NCBI GenBank assembly: GCA_030770545.1
Contig: CM061097.1
Span: 20,540,501 to 20,604,500, forward strand
DNA length: 64,000 nucleotides
Reading direction: 5' to 3'
Source of the DNA: Macropodus opercularis
Taxonomy: Eukaryota > Chordata > Actinopteri > Anabantiformes > Osphronemidae
Numbering within the stretch: the first letter of the stretch is position 1; each line of letters starts with the position of its first letter. Below the pieces are notes generated by a model. It did no database searches, was not told the DNA's origin, and saw only the letters and a list, made by a program, of their open reading frames with translations. This document shows, piece by piece, positions 46,598 through 62,500 of the stretch. The position numbers and the translations under genes are program-made.

Positions 46598-48282
46598 GAA
46601 GCACCTGAAAGATTCAAATCAACTGCACAAACCCTAAAGTCCTTGTATGAAGTGATGGAGGAAACGGCTTCCAGCAAAGTGTGCTGCCTCCACAGGACAT
46701 GACGCCTTCAGGTCAGAAGGGCTGACGCGTTGACACGTTGGTGTTCCAGAGGTGTGCGACCGCTTGACATCCACTGTCGTCTTCTGTGTGGTCCAGATAT
46801 GACATAACCTGTTCAATTATTCCAGACGTCCTGCCTTGTCATTGTTACTACAGTGAGTCACACTTGTCACTTGTGGCTAAGTGGGATGAAATGTGCTGCA
46901 GCGGTGACGGGCAGAGCGCGGAGGACGTGGCTGCCTGAAGCCAGATGTCCCGCGACGCAGGACCGGCCTCAGACCAGCACAGCGTCCTCACAGATCTGCA
47001 GGAGCTTCTGATCGCAGGTGCAATGATGAAGCGGTTTGGGTTAATGCAACACTGGGAAATGAATGATGGGAAGTTTGTGCTTCAGCAAACCTAACTATGA
47101 GACAGAGAGCACCTCGAAGGTTAATAATAATAACCATAATATCCATTTTTACTTTGTGGTAGGGCGCCGCCTGGTGGAGCAGAAAAAAACAATCAGATTA
47201 ACGTGGCACTGATTGGATTGACCTCTGTATCTAGTGATGTGTTTGGTTGTGTAGTAGCTCATCTACTGAAGCCGGTCCCAGAGAGACGGGTTCAGACAAA
47301 CAACCACTCACGTGCTCGCACACGTACGGGCTCTTAAAATCTCCAATTAAGTGCTTCCTACTACACAACACTCGTCAGCTCCTTTTACGTTTATTAGCCA
47401 CCTGAGTTCAGGTAGTTCTGATCAAATCAAAAGTGTAACGAACATTTAAATCTGCACTAAAGTCATTTTAAGACTTGAATTCGCTGCAGTGTTGCTTCAG
47501 AGAGGGTCTGCTCCACAGCTTACAGACTGGGTGTACGTCTAGACCTTTAAAACCAATATGCTGGTGTATTACAACAGAAGAAGCAGCTGTTAGTATATAA
47601 GATGAAAATCAATTCTACCTTTAGCATCTGCTGTTTTTATTAAACACATGTTTGTAACACAGGCCTGTGTCTCACAGTTTCAGACACATTTTCCTTTGAA
47701 ATAGGTCTGGTCTGTACTACACACACTGTTTGGTGCATTTAACTGGGATTTGTTCTTTGTTGATGTGAATTGGCACTATACGAATAGAACAGAATTCAAC
47801 TTACTCCTACTTAGCCAAGCACCTCTTCAAACAAGCTGGTTGGCCTCTAATCCGAACAAAACAAAATCCTATATCAGCTTCCTACGTAAGAGACACAGCT
47901 GTACTGTAAACATCAATCCCCAGGCTGGTATCAGCTGAACACAGGCCCCGACTGTTTTCAGAAAGTGTGTAACCTTTGCACGCAACCAGATGTGGAGCTC
48001 ACCTGTAACATAACCAGTCCTGATTGGCATCACACTGGAAGCTGTGGGAGTCGGTCGTAGAAAACACTCTGCTACATCCTTGAACTAAGACTAACATGTT
48101 TGTGTCCAATCAGGATTTTTACACCACTTGGTCACAGTACGTGCATCACACGGTTCTGGCCAAACCCACTTTACAGCACCCTAGTACCTCTAAGCAGGAA
48201 AATCTCTGAACAAACAAGCATTTAAGAACTTAAAGGATTTACTGAGAGGACACATACCCAGCACACTTGTCTTTACACAGAT
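46598..48282. other. intergenic DNA between the unidentified gene and rpl35
   Basis: No exon recognised. At about 47735-47800, gggatttgttctttgttgat gtgaattggcactatacgaatagaacagaattcaac is a diverged copy of the repeat tail at 8135-8236. Part of this stretch is presumably the 3' untranslated region of the unidentified gene. Confidence 0.5.
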
Positions 48283-48288
48283 TTTATT
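48283..48288 (-). terminator. rpl35: rpl35 polyadenylation signal
   Basis: AATAAA on the minus strand, 20 bases after the stop codon. A very short 3' untranslated region is usual for ribosomal-protein genes. Confidence 0.8.
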
Positions 48289-48307
48289 TTATCAATAGAA
48301 AAAGCCA

Positions 48308-49820
<1,513 letters not shown>

Positions 49821-49837
49821 GTTCCTTGTCGCTGCTC

Positions 49838-49852
49838 CGCTGGAAAGGCCGG
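49838..49852 (-). promoter_or_regulatory. rpl35: rpl35 start region with 5'-TOP motif
   Basis: On the minus strand, ccggCCTTTCCAGCGG precedes the ATG by about 22-28 bases. The pyrimidine run CCTTTCC (49842-49848) is the 5'-terminal oligopyrimidine tract that vertebrate ribosomal-protein mRNAs begin with and that places them under mTOR/LARP1 translational control. The start site is inferred from this motif. The DNA around it (49.60-49.97 kb) is CpG-rich. Confidence 0.75.
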
Positions 49853-52735
49853 ACGCACCGCGTGTTCAGAACTAGTCGGTTTCCGGTGAGTCTTCTTCGG
49901 CGCTTCACTTTTTCCGTTGACAGACCGCCAGCAGCGCCACCGACAGGCTCGGGGCGGAACAGCAGCGGAGCGTTATTGTCTTTACTGGCAGGGCTCAACT
50001 TTGTTCTACACTGCTCATATGTTGTGAGAATACTTACTGTTAATTTAGCCAAATTCCGTACATTGGTATTCACGTTCTGGAATTAACTTAAGACTTTAAG
50101 ACTGAGGACTATAATGTCTTTACTCATCGTTTCCAAAAGAAACGTCTGAACTGTATTGGAAAGATAGAACATGTAAGTCTTGACAAGCAAATAGAAATGA
50201 AATAAAATAATATTCTGGATATGAAATTTAGCAGATTTATTAGAAGACTGCTGTTGTACCCCAGCTGTTCCATTCGCATACGGGCCCCTCAATATAAGCT
50301 CAATACATAGTATAAACACAATATACAGTGTATATATAAAAAAATACACAGCTTGGACAATGTGCACTGTTATCTGTTCACTAAAAAGTGAAGGAGGTTT
50401 CATTCACGACTAAACACAGATGCTACCCTTATAATGAAGATGCCACAGCATGCTGTCCAACAAAGAAGGTATCCTCTGTAATGTGGAAAACAAATCTATA
50501 AAAGGTCTGTTTGTCAGCTGCCCACATAGGAGAAACACTGGAAAGACCTGGACAACTATTTAGCTGAGAAACTGTTAATCTATGTATTGAGGCGACAGAT
50601 ATTCTGATTTATTATTATTAGGATTAAAAAGGAGCACATGATTAGGTAATTTCAGATTTATTATCAATCCATTTTTGAAAAGGAAACCGTAGTGGCAGCA
50701 GTTGTAAAATCAGAAGGCAAAAGACTATAAAGCAGTAGTGATTGAACAGGTATGTTTGAGGCTTTAACTGTACAACTGATTAGGTAAAAAGTGAAGTCAC
50801 CCTTTCTTTGAATTCTCATGGAGAGTTGGGTTTATCACCCAGCAGAGTGTGGGTGACTACATCATTCTGCTACTGCACCAGCCCATACTCCTACATCCCT
50901 ATATACAAAGAATGATTTCAACAGAAAACTTCGAATACCAGAAAAATATATAGACCTATATAAACAATGCATTTTTCTGTGACTGATAATTTCCTGCAGT
51001 TAGCACCCTGAAGCATTTCTGCTTCATGTTGTCTGCATATTCACAAATCCAGTATATTCAAAATAAAAAGACATGTAGAAGACAGATGCTGCTGCTTCAG
51101 GGACTTCATTATTCAGTTTAGGAACATGCAGTCAAACTCCCTGGGCTACCTAATGATGTAAAAATAAAATCTCATGATGCAACTGACATCATGCTGAGGC
51201 CTGAGTGACAAGCAGTGTATAGGTTCTCGTGTTGGATGATAAATATTGCAAACTTGTCACATCACACCATTTACATCCATTGATCGATATAAAGTTCTCA
51301 ATGCATACAGTATGTACAGGATATTCATCTTTATATAAATAGCTGTGGAATGTAATTCCATTTACATCAGCAAAGGCAGGGAACGGTCGAGCACGTCCTC
51401 CTGTCATCATTTCTTTGTGTTATTGTCCAAATATAGTTCACGTCATTCATATTGGAGTTCAATATAGAAAAGATTTTTTTTTTTAAATACTTTGATCCCA
51501 CAGTGGGGAAATTGGTCTCTACATTTTAACCCAGCGCAGGGTGCCTTGCTCAGGGACTCCCTGATGGACACCCAAGACTGGATTTGAGCCTGGCTCTCCT
51601 ACATCCCAATCCACTGCTCTACCCATTGAGCCACTGCGCTCAGATCTTACAGCAAGGTTTCCTCAATCATACTGATAACAGTGAGTTGGCCTAAGAGAAA
51701 TGATTTACATCAATGAGTCACAGCTTAGTGCATTTTGTGACTCTAGGAAGTACTCAGACCGATTCCACGCTATATTTCCGTACAAGAGTTATCCTTGGTA
51801 GTGCGTAGAACCCGACTGTATTCCATTAAGAGAATTCATAAACACCAGGTGGGCTCCATGTTGTCACTTGTGGCAAACTGCACTGACAGGACATCATTCA
51901 TTCCCTGCTTAAGCCACTATGCACAGAGCATGTCAGGACATAAAAACATGACAAAGGCCTTGGCCCGTCCTGTAGTGCTCTGCAACAAATTACAGCAAAA
52001 TTAACGAACACAAGTACAAAAGACCGCCGGGAATAAGAGCTAATTAAAACAGATTTTCCTTTAGACACTATTGATGATTGATTGTAGCCAAATGGGAAAA
52101 GGGCATTTTAATGTACATCACAATGACAATGTGCTACCAAGTGAAAGGTTCAGCTTCTATTCTGAAGCCACTTCATATCAGCATACGCCAGCTGACAGGA
52201 ACTAATGGTTTCACTTGAGTTTGTCCAAAGTGGACGTCATGAAAATTCTTCCCCTGTCTGTTGATTGTGCATCTCAGCCCAATTGAGCACAGCTGACTGT
52301 TGATGTCTAGAGTCAGACACAGACAAAAATCTGTATTTTCAAAAATAAATTATTAGATTTATCTGGGTGCTTTCACACCAACATGAACAATGGTCATTAA
52401 ATAAATTCTCAACGATACTGAAGCCAATTAGGTTTTTCTTATAACCATACACACTATTGCTGTTTTTACCAACTACAAAACTTGAGATTTGTCACACAGG
52501 ACTTTAAACTCAAGTGTCTGTGTTTCATTGTATACCATCCGGTCAAAAGCCCCCGACAGGAACATCAGGTGATTCTGAGTAGGCCTGTGTCCTTTCAAAC
52601 TGTGGAGCCCTTTTCTGTCCCCACAGACATTCAGTCCCACACAGAGCCAGAAAAACTGGGAGGGGCTGGCTCAAATCTTGAGTCCTGCTCAGCGGTGGAA
52701 ACCAAACAGGAGTGAACACAACCTCCTGAAAGTTT
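49853..52735. other. intergenic DNA between rpl35 and golga1
   Basis: In human I recall ARPC5L here, sharing a promoter with RPL35. No frame here resembles ARPC5L. The plus-strand 86-codon frame at 49826-50086 is in the CpG-rich promoter zone and has no recognisable domain. The rest is AT-rich with one SINE (51478-51643). Confidence 0.5.
51478..51643 (-). mobile_element. tRNA-derived SINE
   Basis: On the minus strand the element begins gagcgcagtggctcaatggg tagagcagtgg (A-box-like tggctcaatggg) and continues to agccaggctcaaatccag (B-box-like ggctcaaatcc). Next comes gtccctgagcaaggcaccctgcgctgg, and the tail is ctccccactgtgggatcaaag, ending in an A-rich run (tttaaaaaaaaaa). This is the standard layout of a tRNA-derived SINE with a LINE-like tail. 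It belongs to a different family from the 7.5 and 16.7-kb elements. No target-site duplication was confirmed. Confidence 0.7.
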
Positions 52736-52741
52736 TTTATT
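52736..52741 (-). terminator. golga1: candidate golga1 polyadenylation signal
   Basis: AATAAA on the minus strand 33 bases after the stop. A second copy at 52768-52773 directly follows the stop codon (TAAAATAAAAC). One or both may be used; more distant signals are possible. Confidence 0.4.
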
Positions 52742-52773
52742 TTCTTTCTGGTCACTTCAGCTTCTGTTTTATT

Positions 52774-53534
52774 TTAGCTCCAGTGAGTTGAAGCGCCTGA
52801 AACAGAAGGCCGGACGATACCTTTTGGGGAAGGCTTGGACCCAAACCAGGACATCTAGAACACAACACATTATGAGGTTATGAAATGAATGAGTTCAAAT
52901 TCATTGTTCATTTTTATTCAACTTTTTCCTCATGGACTTAAGTCATGTCGTTTCTAATCAACAGTAGAAACTGACTATTGTTAGTGCTAAAATGGTGCTC
53001 GAGACACCAAACTGACGACATTAACATCCTAACTGTACCAAAATGATGTACATTTGAACCTTTTACTTTTGTACCAAGATGTACTGTGTTTATAAAAAGC
53101 AGTTAATTATGAGTAAAGTGACTAAACCACTGACCTTATACTCCAACGTTTGCTTCAACATATCCTCTTCCTCACGAGTGAAGTTCAGTAGCACAGACAC
53201 AGCTCGTATTAGCTGATAAGCCTGGCAAAGCAAAACACACAATGCAGATTCAGAGTTGCTTTGTGCTAGAACTGGAGTCTGCTGTGTGCCAGAAACGTCA
53301 CGCACTTACCTCTGCCTCTCTGGATGACATAAACTTGAGAACGACATGTTTGAGGTACTCGAAGTTGATTTCCCGTGAGTCATTAAGGTCTGAGGTGTTG
53401 GTCACGGTAGTGTTGGAGGTTGGGGGGCTTGGGGTTGAGGCTGGTAGGGGGTCTGGGGAAATCCTCTCCTGTTTTTCTGCTCGGCTGTCTTGCAACTTCT
53501 CTTTCCCTTCTGTTTCTTGCTCAGGCTTTATCTT
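52774..53534 (-). CDS. golga1: golga1 C-terminal exons 21-23: GRIP domain
   Basis: Exon 21 (53310-53534) has a Pro/Thr/Ser linker (ISPDPLPASTPSPPTSNTTV) and the GRIP start REINFEYLKHVVLKFMSS. Exon 22 (53135-53221) has AYQLIRAVSVLLNFTREEED, MLKQTLEYK. Exon 23 (52774-52854) has MSWFGSKPSPKG and the end. The GRIP tyrosine (FEYLK, about residue 767), required for binding Arl1-GTP in this family, is intact. The domain spans roughly residues 755-815. Confidence 0.95.
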
Positions 53535-56500
53535 CTACAGAGCACACAAATGTAAAAGCACAGACACTTAAAATTAATTAGTCGATGACTTAGCAAGAAG
53601 AGAAAAATTACTTCCTTTATAATGTACTACTGTCCAGTTTAAAGAATTCATTCAGCCGTATGATGAATATTAATACCACAGCTAAATTCTGAATGCAGAA
53701 CAGAAAACCTATAATAAATTATAATGAATCAGTTTTAACAATATGAACAAAAGCAAGTGTGCAAATTAACATCAATCTATAGTCTGTGTATAACAAAGGT
53801 ATCCTCCAGATTATGTCCACTTCAACTATAAACAACATCCATTCAGCTCTTTTCCTAATGTACACTGTGTCATACCAGTTCCTTCTGCAGTGTCCTCTTC
53901 AGTTCTGCCAGTCTTTGTTGCAGCTGCTTGATAGTCTACAAGAAAACAATGCCCATGGCTGACAACAGCTTAACTGACTTTACAATGAAGCATGCAGAGG
54001 TCTGATTAAAACCATTTCAGAACTGCACTGGACATTAAGGAGCTATATAAAAGAAAATATGTCCAAAGCAGTTCACCTGGACCTTAGTGTCAGTCAGGAG
54101 GTTGCAGTCAGCTTATTCAAACGTTTACAACTAGCAGAGACCACACATAGAGTTGACCAACCCTGCTCTTATCGCTCAGCTGCTGCTCCAGCTCTCTGTT
54201 GACTTTCTGAATCTGATCCAGATCGTCCATCATCACGGTGCCATTTTGATCTTCCTCACACAGTTCAGGGCTATGAAGCTGCTCTGTTAGTGTTTCTACC
54301 TCCACCTCCAGATACGAGATCTGAATAACACATAACAAACCATACTGACCATCAAAATATGTATTGGATTAGTGGGAATTGCAAAAATTGTACAGCCATG
54401 TATGAAAGACAAAGAGTACCATTTTTCAGTAGATAACCAGCAGTAAGTACAGAGAACAGAAATATAAACATTGCTGAAGTAATGCACTCAATATATATCT
54501 ATTTAATATGTTAAAAAAATGATGACAAAGTTTCCAAGCATCACAAAAGAAAACCTCCTAGTCCTAACTCTGTAGAATCTCACTGGATGCAAATGTCTAC
54601 TTTCTATGTGGTGATGTTTTAGAGCTCTCAGTTCTTCATCATTGTTCCAAAGAGGTATTTGTGAGCCGGTTGTCACCACCAGTCTGCATCAACAGCAACA
54701 ATCTACAATTCACATTAGATCTGCCAATTGTTAAATGTTTACTGCATTAAAAATCAATTTTCAATGCAGCCATGTAACACAGACTAGCAATCTAAATGCA
54801 GCTGGCCTGTGATGATGCATGAAGGAAGCTGCAAAATGCGTCGTCTAAGTTGAGTCGACCATTTTCTTTAGGTCTAAACGTTTGTCACAGTAGTAAAGTT
54901 CCAAAGCCGCTCACCACCCCCCTTCCTTGTTCTCTTCCAATGAGTCTATTCTTTATACTGTACAGTGTGAAGTGAAACCATTTGTGGGAAGCCCAGATGA
55001 CTCAGCTTCCAGACAACCTCAACCTTCACCAAAATAAAATACATCACTTCAGATTTGGCCTGGGCTGGGTGTAATGCAATAATAGCGCTATGTGCCCGTG
55101 GTCTGATCTGACAGGGTGCGTCGTTTCTGACACTAGGCAGACAGCTGGTACCGTATGAGAGCACATACTACGTGTTTCAGTTTGACAGAAAGAGCTGACT
55201 GACCCGTGCCTGGCAGCTGTCGAGTTGCTGGGTCTGACTCAGCAGTTCCTCCCTCAGGCTGATCAGCTGGGAGTCTTTCTCCTGCTCCATCTGCTCAAGC
55301 TGGGCTCGCAGCTGATCGATCTCCGCCTGCAGCTGGTCCACCGAAGCCTGACGAATCTGCACCTCTGCAACGCAGAGTTAGGTTTACTATGACCTGAAGT
55401 GAGGCCTACTTTGAAAAATCTAAAATATGAAACATGTTTTTGTAGTGTTGTTTAACACGTTTTACACCTTACACCATTTTGTATTATTGGAAGAAATAAA
55501 AAATAAAAAGATTAAAGACAGAGTGCATCCAAACCCCTGTGTGTTCGTGTGTTGACTTTTAGTATATTTACCATTTTGGAGTCTTGTGATGTCTTGCTCT
55601 CTCAGTGCCAGCTTTTCAGTGACCAACGAGAATTCCTTCTGCGAGCTCTGTAGAGATGTGGCCAGCTCTCCAACCTGACAATCAATCACAGGTAAACATA
55701 GGTAATGTGTTCAACAGTCAGTGAGTTTACATTCACTCAAGTGACAAGTTTACACAGTAAACAGGTTATTGGTGAGTTGACTGAATACTGGCACAGAGAC
55801 AGACAAGGTGGAAACTGTCTGTTGGTAAGTTAATTTGTAAAACAAAGAAGCCACACCATTCCCTGTAATGTTTTGTTATTTTAATCCAGATGTTTCTGGA
55901 GAATAAAAGGCAGCCACAGCCGTTGTTTGGAAGCAGATTAGTAAACTGGTTATGAGGTTAAGTAGCAGAGTAATGTGCATCCCCTGGAGAAATCTACCCT
56001 GATTACAGAAAATAGGTTTCTGGTTCACTTAGTAACCATCTTTCTCCAAAAGGTCAACTGTAACCTCGTAACCTATTGAATGCCCTATGGGGGTGGCCGC
56101 TATCCGTTAGTTATTGAATTTCAATTGTTACTACACATACTACAATGTGTTTCTACCCACACACCTGCGTTTGCAGATCCTCCTTCTGTCGCCTGGTTTC
56201 TTCCAGAGCTTTGGCAATTTCTGTGCTTACTGTCAGCCGACTGCTTAGCTCAGCCTGAGGGAGCAAAGGAAAAGGGAGTGAGCATTACAATCTGATTTTA
56301 TTTTATTTTTAGGTTTTATGTAGGATTATTGGATCTGAATATTAAAACACAACACAAAACACTATGGAAGTAGTTTTGAGTTTATTAGACATCAAAGATG
56401 ATAATGAAACACCTGCTAACAACAACAACACAGATTTAATTTGTAAATTGTTTCATTGTCAGAATTTGATTTTTCCTCAGTGCAATTATGGACAAACTGT

Positions 56501-59500
56501 CTACATTTTAAACATACAGTAATCAAAGGTGAATATGAGCATCATAAACATTTGTCAAAGGTGTTTTTACCCTGCATTGCTCCAGCTCTTCTGTCTGCTG
56601 CCTCAGTGTAGCGTTCACGTCACTTCTCTGCTTCTCCAGGGCAGACTAACACACAACAAACAGTAGGAAAACAATACTGAAAACATACTGTCTCCACAGA
56701 TATACGGTAACATTTAATTCACTGCTAATTAAAACAGGCTTTAGTGTCGTAGCGTATTGGACACATATAAAGGAGTCACAGAATCAGAACATACCACCCT
56801 ATCCTGCAGGCTCTGTTTGTCTGTCTGCAGAGACGCGATGCTTTCTTCCATGCGACTGGACTTCTCCTTACTCTGCAGCTCTAGCAGACACACTTGCTGA
56901 TCCAAAAAGGCTTTCTCTGCACTCCAGTCTCCCTCCTGAAAACATATTCAGTATTTATTTACAGTATACCTACTGTAAAGAGACAAATTATAACCAGATT
57001 TAACATCAACATTCTAGTTCTGCATGTTTCACAGCATTCGTTTTATCACATAAGTGCTCTGTGAATCCTGTTGGACCTAGTGTTGTGGATCACTGTGTCC
57101 GTCAATAATACATTGTGCATTATAGTGCAGATGCTTGGCCAGGACAATGTATTGTTTGGTGTATGTACATTGATTTAAACTCTGGTGTATCATTTTAAAA
57201 GCTGAAAGTACGTGTGTTTTTACTAAGACAAGGACATTTCTTCTTGACTTCTACCTTTAACCAGTTGTGCATAAGGCTTCTTGCTACAGATTCTTGCGAA
57301 TGAATTCAGTCTATTCCCACCTGTGTGAGTTGTGTTTGGAGCACTGTGGTACTCACCAGTTTGTCCATGTGCTGCTGTTTCTCTGTGATTTGCTGCTCTG
57401 CACTTTTCAGTTTTTCATTACTCTCTAGGACTTGTTGCTCCAGGTTAGCTATCTGAAACACACATCATCTTACAATAAGTGACTGCAATCAGATTTCCAC
57501 ACCACAAATACACAATGCTTCAAACAAGTTTAAAATCTTACAGTCATGTACTGTAGTTCTCTGCATTAGTTTCAACTCCAATTCACATTTAATTTAAATC
57601 AAACTTGTAACTTGTGCACAGTTGTTGCAACTGCTAACCTGTGTGTCTGTTCTCTCTCTGTAACACCTTGACGACTCATCTTTGTGTCGTAGAAGCGTCT
57701 GCAGCTCAGTAATACTGCAGCTCATTCTGGACACCTGAGGTCAGACAAGAGAGACATATACTGAGCTGAAACTACACTGGAGGATCACAGTTAAGACTTG
57801 AATGACTCAGTTTACCTGTGCTTCCAGAGAGCAGACCGTATCGGCATGGTTTGTCCGAGCTGTCAGCAGCTCAGCTCTGGTCTCTTCCAGATTTTGCTCC
57901 AGACTGGACTTCTGGAAAGGAAAAAGCAGCAGTGATATAAAAGGTCCTCTCTCTCAGTTTGTCTCCCTAACAATCAATACAACGTTTTTACAATACAATG
58001 AGAGTCTATGGGTTACAGAGAGCACAATGGTTTAGTCATTTAGGATAATGCTGTGTGAACTCACAAAACACCAAATAAATACATGTCATTGCAAATGCTT
58101 AACATTGAGCAACCACGGATTTCAACCACAGCCTTTGCCCAAGATGCTTTTCACCTCCTGGAGGAGCTCCTGTAGATGTTCATCATGACTCAGGTTTCCC
58201 TGAAGTCGTCTCTCCAGAGAGGTGGCTTTCCTTTGAAGATCAACCAACGAGCGCTCCTTGTCCTCCTCGGTCACAGCAGCCTGATTATATAATAACTTAT
58301 ACACATGAGTACACTCAATAATGGAAAAGTGAAGCTCAAGGACAACGTAATTACAGATAACCTGCAGTCCTCAGTGTGTTCTGACCTTTTGCTGTTGCAA
58401 TTTAAGGGCATCATGCTCGATCTGTAAATCATGGAGGGACTTCTCTAACGTTGACACCACACTCTGCGACTAAAAAACAAACAAACGCATTTTAACAAAA
58501 CAATCAACCATATAATGTCTGTAATATGAATTGTTGTCCAAAAGTGTAACCGACCTTCTGGAAGTCTTCAGAGACCTGCTGGATGACTGACTGCAGTTCC
58601 TGGCATCGACCCTCCAACTCACTGATCTTCTTGTCTGCCTCTTCTCTGAGCAGCAGCAGCTCCTCTCTACAAACCACCAAGCACGTAGATGTTTTGTCTT
58701 TGATATTCTTTTGAAACACTGTGACAGGACATTATTAACCTCCACTTCCTAATAATATTGGTGGGACTATGATTTCTGTTAAACGAATATGTGATTATGC
58801 TGACAGACGTAGTGTGATGGAACTGTTTCTTTACAATGCTACTAAATACTTATTTACAAACTTGGATTTTCTGTCTTTACAATAGTCAGATGTAATGTAA
58901 GTAACAAACAACTATATAAACTGCTATACTATAATCAACACAAAGGCTGCTTCTGCTGGAGGTTTCTTTCGTTTTCCTTACCACTGCTGTCTAGTGGTCG
59001 TTAAAATGGGATTTGTTGGATTTTCTATGTAACTATATACAGTTGCACGTTTGTGTAAACGGTAAAGTGCAGTAAGATAACTTTTGTTGTCAACTGGCTC
59101 TATATAAATAAACTCAACTGAATGTTTACCGCTCTATTTCCAGTTCAGAGTTGAGTCTGCAGCTCTCCTCATAACGCTGTTGCAGAGCCTGAAGTTTGCC
59201 TCGAGCCTCAGACAGTCCTCGCTTTGCTGACTGAGCCTCAGCTTCTTTTTGGTGAAGTTCTCTCTCCCGTTGGCTCAGTTGCTCCTCTTTCCTCAGTAAC
59301 TAGCAGATATATAGGAAACAGATAATAAATCGCAATAAAACTACTAGAAATATTTACTGTGGACCTGGCTGAAACACAAAAGACACACTTCGACCAATTT
59401 AGTGCTTTTCAAACATGCTGTGTCCCTGCGCCACATGTACGCACCATGTGTTTGAGTTTAGCGAGTTCCTGTTGCTGAAAACCCTCCAGTTCATCCAGGT

Positions 59501-62500
59501 CATCCCTTTTCTGGAAGAGAGCTAAGCTTTGCTCCATCATCTCCTCTACCTGGGCTGACAAAGCAGCCTTCTCCTGGACAAACACAACAGTTAAACACAT
59601 GCACTTACCAGCCTAGAGGCTGAAGGCTTAGGTGTAAGACCAATGTCAACACAAAGCAGATTACTAGCAGGAACTGAACAAAGACAGTAGGACAAAAAAC
59701 TTACTTTTTCCACACCAGCCATCTTCTCCATCCATTCCTGCAGGTAAAGGGTATAAAGAGTAACTACGCAGCTCTGTGCATGCTGGCTATACGGTGAACA
59801 CACTGGATTTACCTGATCCTTCTTTTCGAGTGCTAAAGCCATCCCCTCTGCCATTTTTGCTCTGCTGGCCTGGTGTGATTCATTCTGTTCTTGCAGTTTC
59901 TTTATGGATGCTGAGCAGTGAAAGTGGGAGAGAGAACAGAAAGAGAAAGATGGAAACCATACAGAGGTTTGTATGCAACCACAGAAAACTGAAATATTAG
60001 AACACAATATTAAAGCACAGACACTGGCACTGTTAGTAGCTGTGAAAAGATTGAAAGGTGTGTTTATCACAGAAGCAAAGACAGGCAAAGTCAAGCAATG
60101 CATGGCAGCTGAAAGAAATGCAGCCTGTTAAAGCTCATGTTGCAGTATATAGTCAAAAGAAATCCACCCTTAAGTGACGATAGAATCTCTCTAAATAAAA
60201 AACAATACCAGAGACCACTACAACTACGTAACCGTGATCACACTGCTACTAATGGATTCACATTCAAGGATAAACTTCGGTCCTCGGTCTTTTGTGTGAA
60301 CCAATTAACTTAGTAAACTGTGGTGCTAGGTGGAAGGGTTTGGCCTAATGAGGACAGAGTCATGGAGCGTCTACAATATAAACTGTTCATCTTCTGTGCT
60401 GGGTCACTGAGTCACACTGTGTCCAATGCAAGCATTTCAGAAACGAAGCATCTTCAAGCACAGGTTTAAAGGTGGATAGCAGGTGGAAAAAAGGAAAATC
60501 ATTTTGCAACATTCCTTTCCTGTTTTTACCAGATAAAACACATGATGTATACAAAAAAACAATTGTAACTGATATGAGTGAGTTGAATCAAACTGAAAAA
60601 AATAAATACACCATCATTTATTATTTTTAAAGGTAACTGAAGTAAACATTTCTTAAATAACCTATTCTATAAAACGTGATTTTGTTTTTCTAAAATGAAA
60701 AAGAACATAATAGAATAAACTTAAGTGTAAATAGTGTGTGTGTTCGACTTGCCTGCCTACAGGCCAATCTGTCTTACATTGGAAATGTACGGTGTGGTAA
60801 TATGCTGTCAACCGTCTAACTTCATTGAATATATTTAATTGTACTGTAATTTACATTTAGTGTCGTCAATAGCAGCGAGTTCCAGATCATTAAAAAAAGC
60901 TGTGTACAGTACATGTCGAAGGTTACCCTGTAATATTTCATACTGACTAAGACATGAAAAGCCACTCAAAAAAGCAAAAAAATTTGTATTTACAGCATAA
61001 ATAAAACTGATCGTTAAAACCATACAAAAGCAGAAGAATGTTTCTTCTGCCATCCATCCGGCTGAAAGCAATGGGTAGTGAGTACACAACAGACTACACA
61101 AAACTCTGACATCAACTGCAAAAACATACAAGAGTGGATTCTTAAATTGAAAAGAAAAAGCATCCAAGGCTTCCAAAGCTGGAATAAAAGAAAATATCTT
61201 CATGGGAGGAAGTGATGATGCACTGGGAGATGTTATTGCAGCAACAGACAAATGAAATAAAGGAAGCTAATTGGGAGTAGAGTAGAGGTACGTACAATCC
61301 TGATGCTTTTCTAATGCAATTTCAAGCTTGTCCTTGGTCTTCTGCATAATTCGTAGTTGCTCAGCGTAGTCTAGTGTCAGGAAGTAGGGTGATGGGATGG
61401 GGTATTGACACGGCATACACACACATGCACACAACCAAACATACAAGACACAAACGAGTAGCAACAGGCAGATTGTGGTAAAGAGGGAGGCAGGAGAGAA
61501 AGTGAACAAAAAGAGAGGGGAAAAAACAAAAGGGAGAACATGATTGAGAAATAATGGAAAGCAAACTACTACTGATTTTCTTATCTGAGAAAACCATACT
61601 GGTTAAAAGGTTGCAGGAGTATGTCCAACCTTTAACCTTCTCTAACGGTATGAAGTCACGTAGGCCATCCAGAGAAAAAAACTAAACTAAACTAAGGGTA
61701 AAAGAACACTCTAAACTACTAATATATTATGATAATTCTATTAGTTTATTATTGAGGCCATAGTGAGTGCTGCAGTTTTATTACAGTACAAGAGATGGGG
61801 CTAATGTTTTGTCCACCATATTTAAAACGAATGATGAGTGCAAACAATTTAATTGAATTTGACTATAAAACTGCACCCAATAAAGTGGCCAGTGAGTGCA
61901 AGTCAGCATTACTGAGAACAGTATGACTAATGTCTGCGCTACTTTTAATGAAATATTAAGCCTAATTAGGCTTAAAGAGAAATCTGATTAAAAACAGGAA
62001 GACAGTTTACTTGGGAAACACAGCTCAGGTCTGGTATTTACAGTGTAAATAGTAAAGAATGTGAAGGCCAAAATGTGACATTAACATAACATCAAACACG
62101 TGTCATTTGTAAATATTAGCAAAATTAACTGTAAAAATTAAAATGCGGATCTGCAGCATGTTTAGCAAGTTAAACTAAACTCTATTCAAAAGTCAGGCAT
62201 GCCCAACTATTTGGGTTCAACCATTATTACAGTACCAGCATCACTGTGCAATTCCAGTAGAAGCTGCACTTCAATTTCTCTGATCGCTGTTCTGACCTCT
62301 CTTAAGGGAAAATGAATAGATAGAACGGCAGGAGCAGGTTTGCCTCAATCTGAGATGCCCTTACCTGATAACTTGGCCTCCAGCTTGCGGATCTGATCAT
62401 TCCTTCTGAGAAGCTGAGCAGGCAGGTCATCCCTGGAGCTGCTGCCATCAGACGCCTGAAGACCCAAAAACAATACTATTGTACAGCAGGTTTAATGTAT

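Noticed and set aside
49826..50086. 86-codon plus-strand frame, checked as arpc5l exon 1
   Set aside because: No ARPC5-like sequence. The frame overlaps the rpl35 promoter and 5' end.
60835..61251. 138-codon minus-strand frame in golga1 intron 3
   Set aside because: Hydrophobic and Cys/Phe-rich, AT-rich DNA, no splice sites placing it in golga1, no recognisable domain.
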